Positions 12,173 through 14,964 of a stretch of DNA of 14,964 nucleotides are shown piece by piece (positions within the stretch are counted from its first letter, which is position 1; the number at the start of each line of letters is the position of its first letter). Position numbers and translations under genes: made by a program. This DNA is from Sulfuricaulis sp049587675. Its GTDB lineage: Bacteria > Pseudomonadota > Gammaproteobacteria > Acidiferrobacterales > Sulfurifustaceae. The notes beneath the pieces are model-generated. The model saw only the letters and a list, made by a program, of their open reading frames with translations, had not been told where the DNA came from and made no database searches. The DNA is taken from contig NZ_JBAVEJ010000144.1 of assembly GCF_049587675.1 (NCBI RefSeq), positions 1 through 14,964 on the forward strand, in the 5' to 3' direction.

Positions 12173-14311
12173 TCATTCGCAGGTCGAAAGAAATCTTGCT
12201 GACGGGCCTTTGCAGGGGTTTGCGGTAAACATGGTCGGTTCGTTGGCTATTTCGTCGTTACCAGCCACCGGGTCCGCATTTTGAGATGGAACATCAAACC
12301 CGCTCGACTTATGAACAGCCGTATCAGCAGTAGTTTTTGTCTGAGGGGGCAACACAGGTTCAGGATTTCTTTCCTGGACCACCGCCGCTGCCTCAACGGC
12401 GCGAGCCTCATGATTGGCCTTCTCTGCCGCAAGCGCTGACTGATTTGCTCTCTCCCGCTCCCGGGCGAGAACCATCTCACGTTCCGCGACCAGTGCACGT
12501 TCCCGTGCCAACGCGACATTTCGCATGGCCTCACGCTTAGCCGCTTTGGCTGAAGCCAGAGCAGAATCACGCTCACGTTCAATTGATTTCAGCCTAGCCT
12601 CCCGCTCCGGATCCGTTTCGACCACGGCGTTTACGGTGTCCCCCGGGGGAACCGGAGATATTCTCTCCAGCGGTTGGGTATCTGGAATGCGATCATTCAC
12701 CGGTACGGCTCTCGCCGGCGACACATCGGTCACCGTTGTCACATTCGCCACCGGTGCCACCGCAGCCACAGAAGGCGGCGCGACTTTATCCGTTGCTGCC
12801 TGTGTAGACCTCAATTGATGATTAGCGAAGAACCAGATAAGCGCAATGGACAGCAACACCCCACCAACAACGGCGAAAGGAATGTATCGCTTTGCCATTG
12901 GCGCCCCATTTCGCGCCGCTAGCGCGCCAAGCTCACTGGAACTCTTTGCAATACCCGTGTCAGTAAGTTTCGCGCGCTGCGCATCGCCCGAGCAATCAGA
13001 CGGCGGGACAACAGCCTTTGTCTGCCTGTTCCTCTCAGCCTGTGCTGATTCATCTGGCTGAAGATCAGGCTTCTCCACCTGTCGTTTCGAAGGTAAAGTT
13101 TGCAGCGGCAGTCTTTCCGTCTCGATCCCGCCACGTGTCTTGTCAGATCCCGCGCCATTGAGTGGTGTCACAACTCTTTTTCGCACCGGTGTCACGACAC
13201 TGGCATCTTCCACCAGGGATGTTACAGATGTCTTGGTATGAGTGGCATCTATCGTGCCCGCCCTTATTTTGGTTTCGACATCGGACTCGTACTTCGCTCC
13301 TGGCGGGAGAGTGTTAATTGACTTTCCGTATCCCTCCATAAGCATCGCGCTGCCTGCAACGGTCGTTGCTCTGGCGGACACCATCTTGCGAGTTGCATGC
13401 GCCACGCTGGCAGCGGGCAATTTCGCCGCTTTCAAAGGACGCGTTTCCTTCACCGGCAGGTTTTGCTTCACACGGTCTTCCTGGGTAACGGCAAAAACCG
13501 GCAAGGCGCCATATTTCTCACGTTCCCTCAGAACCTGTTCCACCAGCTCACCGGTGACTACCGCGGCCTGCGATGCATAAGCATAGACCAGAGCATAATC
13601 ACACAAGAGATTAATAAGCCTCGGGATACCGCCGCAATGTTCGAAAACCACATCGCAGGCATCTTCGCTGAAAAGATCATGCTCGCCACCCGCCACGATG
13701 ATGCGGTGACGAATATATCCCCGCGTTTCTTCTTGGCTGAGCGATTCCAGATGATAGTCCACGGCAATTCTCTGGGCGAACTGCTCCAATTCGGGTCGCC
13801 GCAAGATTTCGCGCAATGGGGACTGGCCGACAAGAATCACTTGCAGCAGCAGATCTTTTTCGGAGTTGATATTTGACAGCATGCGCAATTCTTCCAGTGC
13901 ATCGGAAGACATGTTTTGCGCCTCATCGATGATCAGCATCGTTCGCCGATTTTTCGCATATTGCCCAATCAGGTAATCCACAAAAATCTGGTGCAACTGG
14001 GCCCTGGTTTTGCCAGTGTCTTCCAGGCTAAACGCTTGCAGTATCCAGCGCAGCAATTCGCCAAAAGAATGATGGGTGTTGGAGATAAGGCCAATCGAAA
14101 CATCGTTACCGATCCGGTTCAACAATCGGCGTAACAAGGTGGTCTTACCCGTGCCGGCCTTGCCGCTAACGACACAAAAGCCGGCCTGGTTTTCTAGGCT
14201 GTACTCAAGCAGCGTCATGGCCATCTCATGTTGCTTGCTCAGATAGAGATAGGCCGGGTCTGGCAGCAAGGAAAATGGCTTTTCCTTAAGCCCGTAAAAG
14301 GACTTGTACAT
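12173..14311 (-). CDS. ExeA/MshM-like AAA+ ATPase with a membrane span, periplasmic coiled coil and ANPCK...STC tail
   Basis: 712 residues. The N-terminus MYKSFYGLKEKPFSLLPDP is the hallmark of the ExeA/GspA-MshM-PEP-CTERM-locus ATPase group. AAA+ core at about 1-265: Walker A G50-KAGTGKT57, Walker B LIIDE (126-130), sensor-like VGQ at 161-163 and FAQR181. A 200-residue low-complexity linker follows (about 275-475), then one membrane span at 478-496. The outside part has a Pro/Val/Thr region, a charged coiled coil at about 568-640 (many RERE and AxxAER runs), and the last 18 residues F695-x-ANPCK-x-P-S-A-R-F-x-S-T-C711-E. ExeA itself carries a peptidoglycan-binding domain outside; none is seen here. 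ExeA-type ATPases help assemble secretion or pilus machines across the wall. GAGAG lies 8 bases before the ATG. It is convergent with the Sel1 gene that shares its tail. Confidence 0.88.
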   Translation of the reverse strand: MYKSFYGLKEKPFSLLPDPAYLYLSKQHEMAMTLLEYSLENQAGFCVVSGKAGTGKTTLLRRLLNRIGNDVSIGLISNTHHSFGELLRWILQAFSLEDTGKTRAQLHQIFVDYLIGQYAKNRRTMLIIDEAQNMSSDALEELRMLSNINSEKDLLLQVILVGQSPLREILRRPELEQFAQRIAVDYHLESLSQEETRGYIRHRIIVAGGEHDLFSEDACDVVFEHCGGIPRLINLLCDYALVYAYASQAAVVTGELVEQVLREREKYGALPVFAVTQEDRVKQNLPVKETRPLKAAKLPAASVAHATRKMVSARATTVAGSAMLMEGYGKSINTLPPGAKYESDVETKIRAGTIDATHTKTSVTSLVEDASVVTPVRKRVVTPLNGAGSDKTRGGIETERLPLQTLPSKRQVEKPDLQPDESAQAERNRQTKAVVPPSDCSGDAQRAKLTDTGIAKSSSELGALAARNGAPMAKRYIPFAVVGGVLLSIALIWFFANHQLRSTQAATDKVAPPSVAAVAPVANVTTVTDVSPARAVPVNDRIPDTQPLERISPVPPGDTVNAVVETDPEREARLKSIERERDSALASAKAAKREAMRNVALARERALVAEREMVLARERERANQSALAAEKANHEARAVEAAAVVQERNPEPVLPPQTKTTADTAVHKSSGFDVPSQNADPVAGNDEIANEPTMFTANPCKGPSARFLSTCE

Positions 14312-14568
14312 GGTTGGTACTCTCTTCCCCTCGTGATGAAGCTGGTTTCTCGAGGCATTACTCCGACCATCGGAAACCGTTCATGCCGGATCTGCGTCCG
14401 GTGGTTTCAATATTTTTATTCATTGTGTTCTCTCTCGGCGCCAAAAATCAATCATGGATTGGCGGCAGCGACTCAACTTGTTAATTCTAAACAATATTAA
14501 CCGTCGAGATAGCCTGTCCTGCTTCCGTTTGACGCAGACATGGAGTCGGATTTTGGCTGCCACAACCC
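14312..14568. other. Upstream region of the ATPase gene, no supported gene
   Basis: About 257 bp (308 bp up to the end of the next gene). On the minus strand an ATG at 14423 opens a 21-codon frame ending at 14358, after GAGAGAGAACACA; it is Asn/Lys-rich at the start (MNKNIETTGR) and could be a leader peptide or chance. A dyad GTTAAT/ATTAAC with 10-base spacer lies at 14480-14501. A TAGAAT hexamer overlaps it, but it lacks a good -35 box, so I assign no promoter. Confidence 0.4.
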
Positions 14569-14599
14569 AAAAAAAAACCCGGCAGATGCCGGGTTTTTT
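14569..14599. terminator. Bidirectional intrinsic terminator
   Basis: CCCGGC-AGAT-GCCGGG stem (14578-14593) flanked by nine A on the left (14569-14577) and six T on the right (14594-14599). On the minus strand it ends the PstS-like gene, 20 bases after its stop, with a nine-T tail; on the plus strand there is no gene before it. Confidence 0.88.
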
Positions 14600-14619
14600 A
14601 TTTCTGTTTGGATGTTACT

Positions 14620-14964
14620 TCAAGGAACGATCAGTAGCACCTTCACCGTGCTATCGACGAACTTTCCATCCACGTACCCGATGGCATCGGGATTGGAAGC
14701 GATCCAACTTTTCATTTCGGCATCATCGCCGATTTCACGGGGGGGTTGACCCTTTCCGGTGAAAAGAATCTTGGACCAATACACCTTGAGCACGGAACCA
14801 TCTTTCTTTACCACCGTTTTGTAAAACTTCTGACGCGCGGGACTGCTCGGCGCCTGATCGACGGGCGTGACCCGCTGCCCGTTGGGAAACACACCCGACT
14901 TGCCGAGGTAGATATCCGCCGCCTGATCCGCAGTGATTCCCGCCATGTTATTGCTGGGATGGAC
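14620..14964 (-). CDS. PstS-like small substrate-binding-domain protein, C-terminal part (cut by window edge)
   Basis: 114 codons are visible; the frame stays open to the right edge, with VHPSNN before the first internal ATG at 14946, so the true start and probably a signal peptide lie outside. The pattern (NPxN, then ADQAADIYLGKSGVFPNGQ, VTPVDQ, VYWSKILFTGKGQPP, SNPDAIGYVDG) is that of the small phosphate ABC transporter substrate-binding-like proteins (PBP-like domain) of Proteobacteria, about 135-145 residues long and half the size of PstS. No transporter genes are visible next to it, so a role in phosphate uptake is not shown. The gene is closed by the terminator at 14569-14599, so it should be transcribed separately from the ATPase gene downstream on the same strand. 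Confidence 0.85.
   Translation of the reverse strand, partial: VHPSNNMAGITADQAADIYLGKSGVFPNGQRVTPVDQAPSSPARQKFYKTVVKKDGSVLKVYWSKILFTGKGQPPREIGDDAEMKSWIASNPDAIGYVDGKFVDSTVKVLLIVP

Overview
The window reads as chromosomal DNA of a gammaproteobacterium. The reasons are a murE-ftsI-ftsL-rsmH-mraZ division/cell-wall operon with very tight overlaps, a class A RNase P RNA gene directly upstream of mraZ (an order also known from Pseudomonas), and clearly GC-rich coding sequence. I cannot name a genus from the sequence.

Layout. 1-4379 (minus) holds the start of the dcw operon, read mraZ > rsmH > ftsL > ftsI > murE, with murE cut by the left edge. A good sigma70 promoter and five 10-bp repeats of the MraZ-operator type precede mraZ. 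4657-5023 (minus) is rnpB with its own extended -10 promoter; a doubtful 39-codon ORF lies between rnpB and the dcw promoter. 5113-6807 (minus) is a three-gene run: a dienelactone-hydrolase family protein with a signal peptide, a cysteine-rich small protein, and a putative 2OG-Fe(II) oxygenase. 7000-9946 (plus) carries a NahK-like sugar kinase family protein, a pirin and adenylate kinase (with a four-cysteine LID), closed by a strong terminator at 9962-10012.

10013-14311 is the accessory part. After a 340-bp AT-richer stretch with a sigma54-like promoter and several dyads come two plus-strand genes for exported proteins that share a Sel1-type N-terminal domain (10350-11309 and 11402-12109). 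Facing them is a minus-strand gene for a 712-residue ExeA/MshM-like AAA+ ATPase with one membrane span and a periplasmic coiled coil (12173-14311). The second Sel1 protein and the ATPase, otherwise unrelated, end in the same 18-residue tail: F-x-A-N-P-C-K-x-P-[ST]-A-[KR]-F-x-S-T-C-[QE]-stop. The tail is conserved in protein but recoded in DNA. It is the strongest candidate here for something undescribed: a possible periplasmic, disulfide-capable recognition or assembly tag linking an ATPase to Sel1 adaptor proteins.

14620-14964 (minus) is the C-terminal part of a small PstS-like domain protein, followed by a bidirectional terminator.
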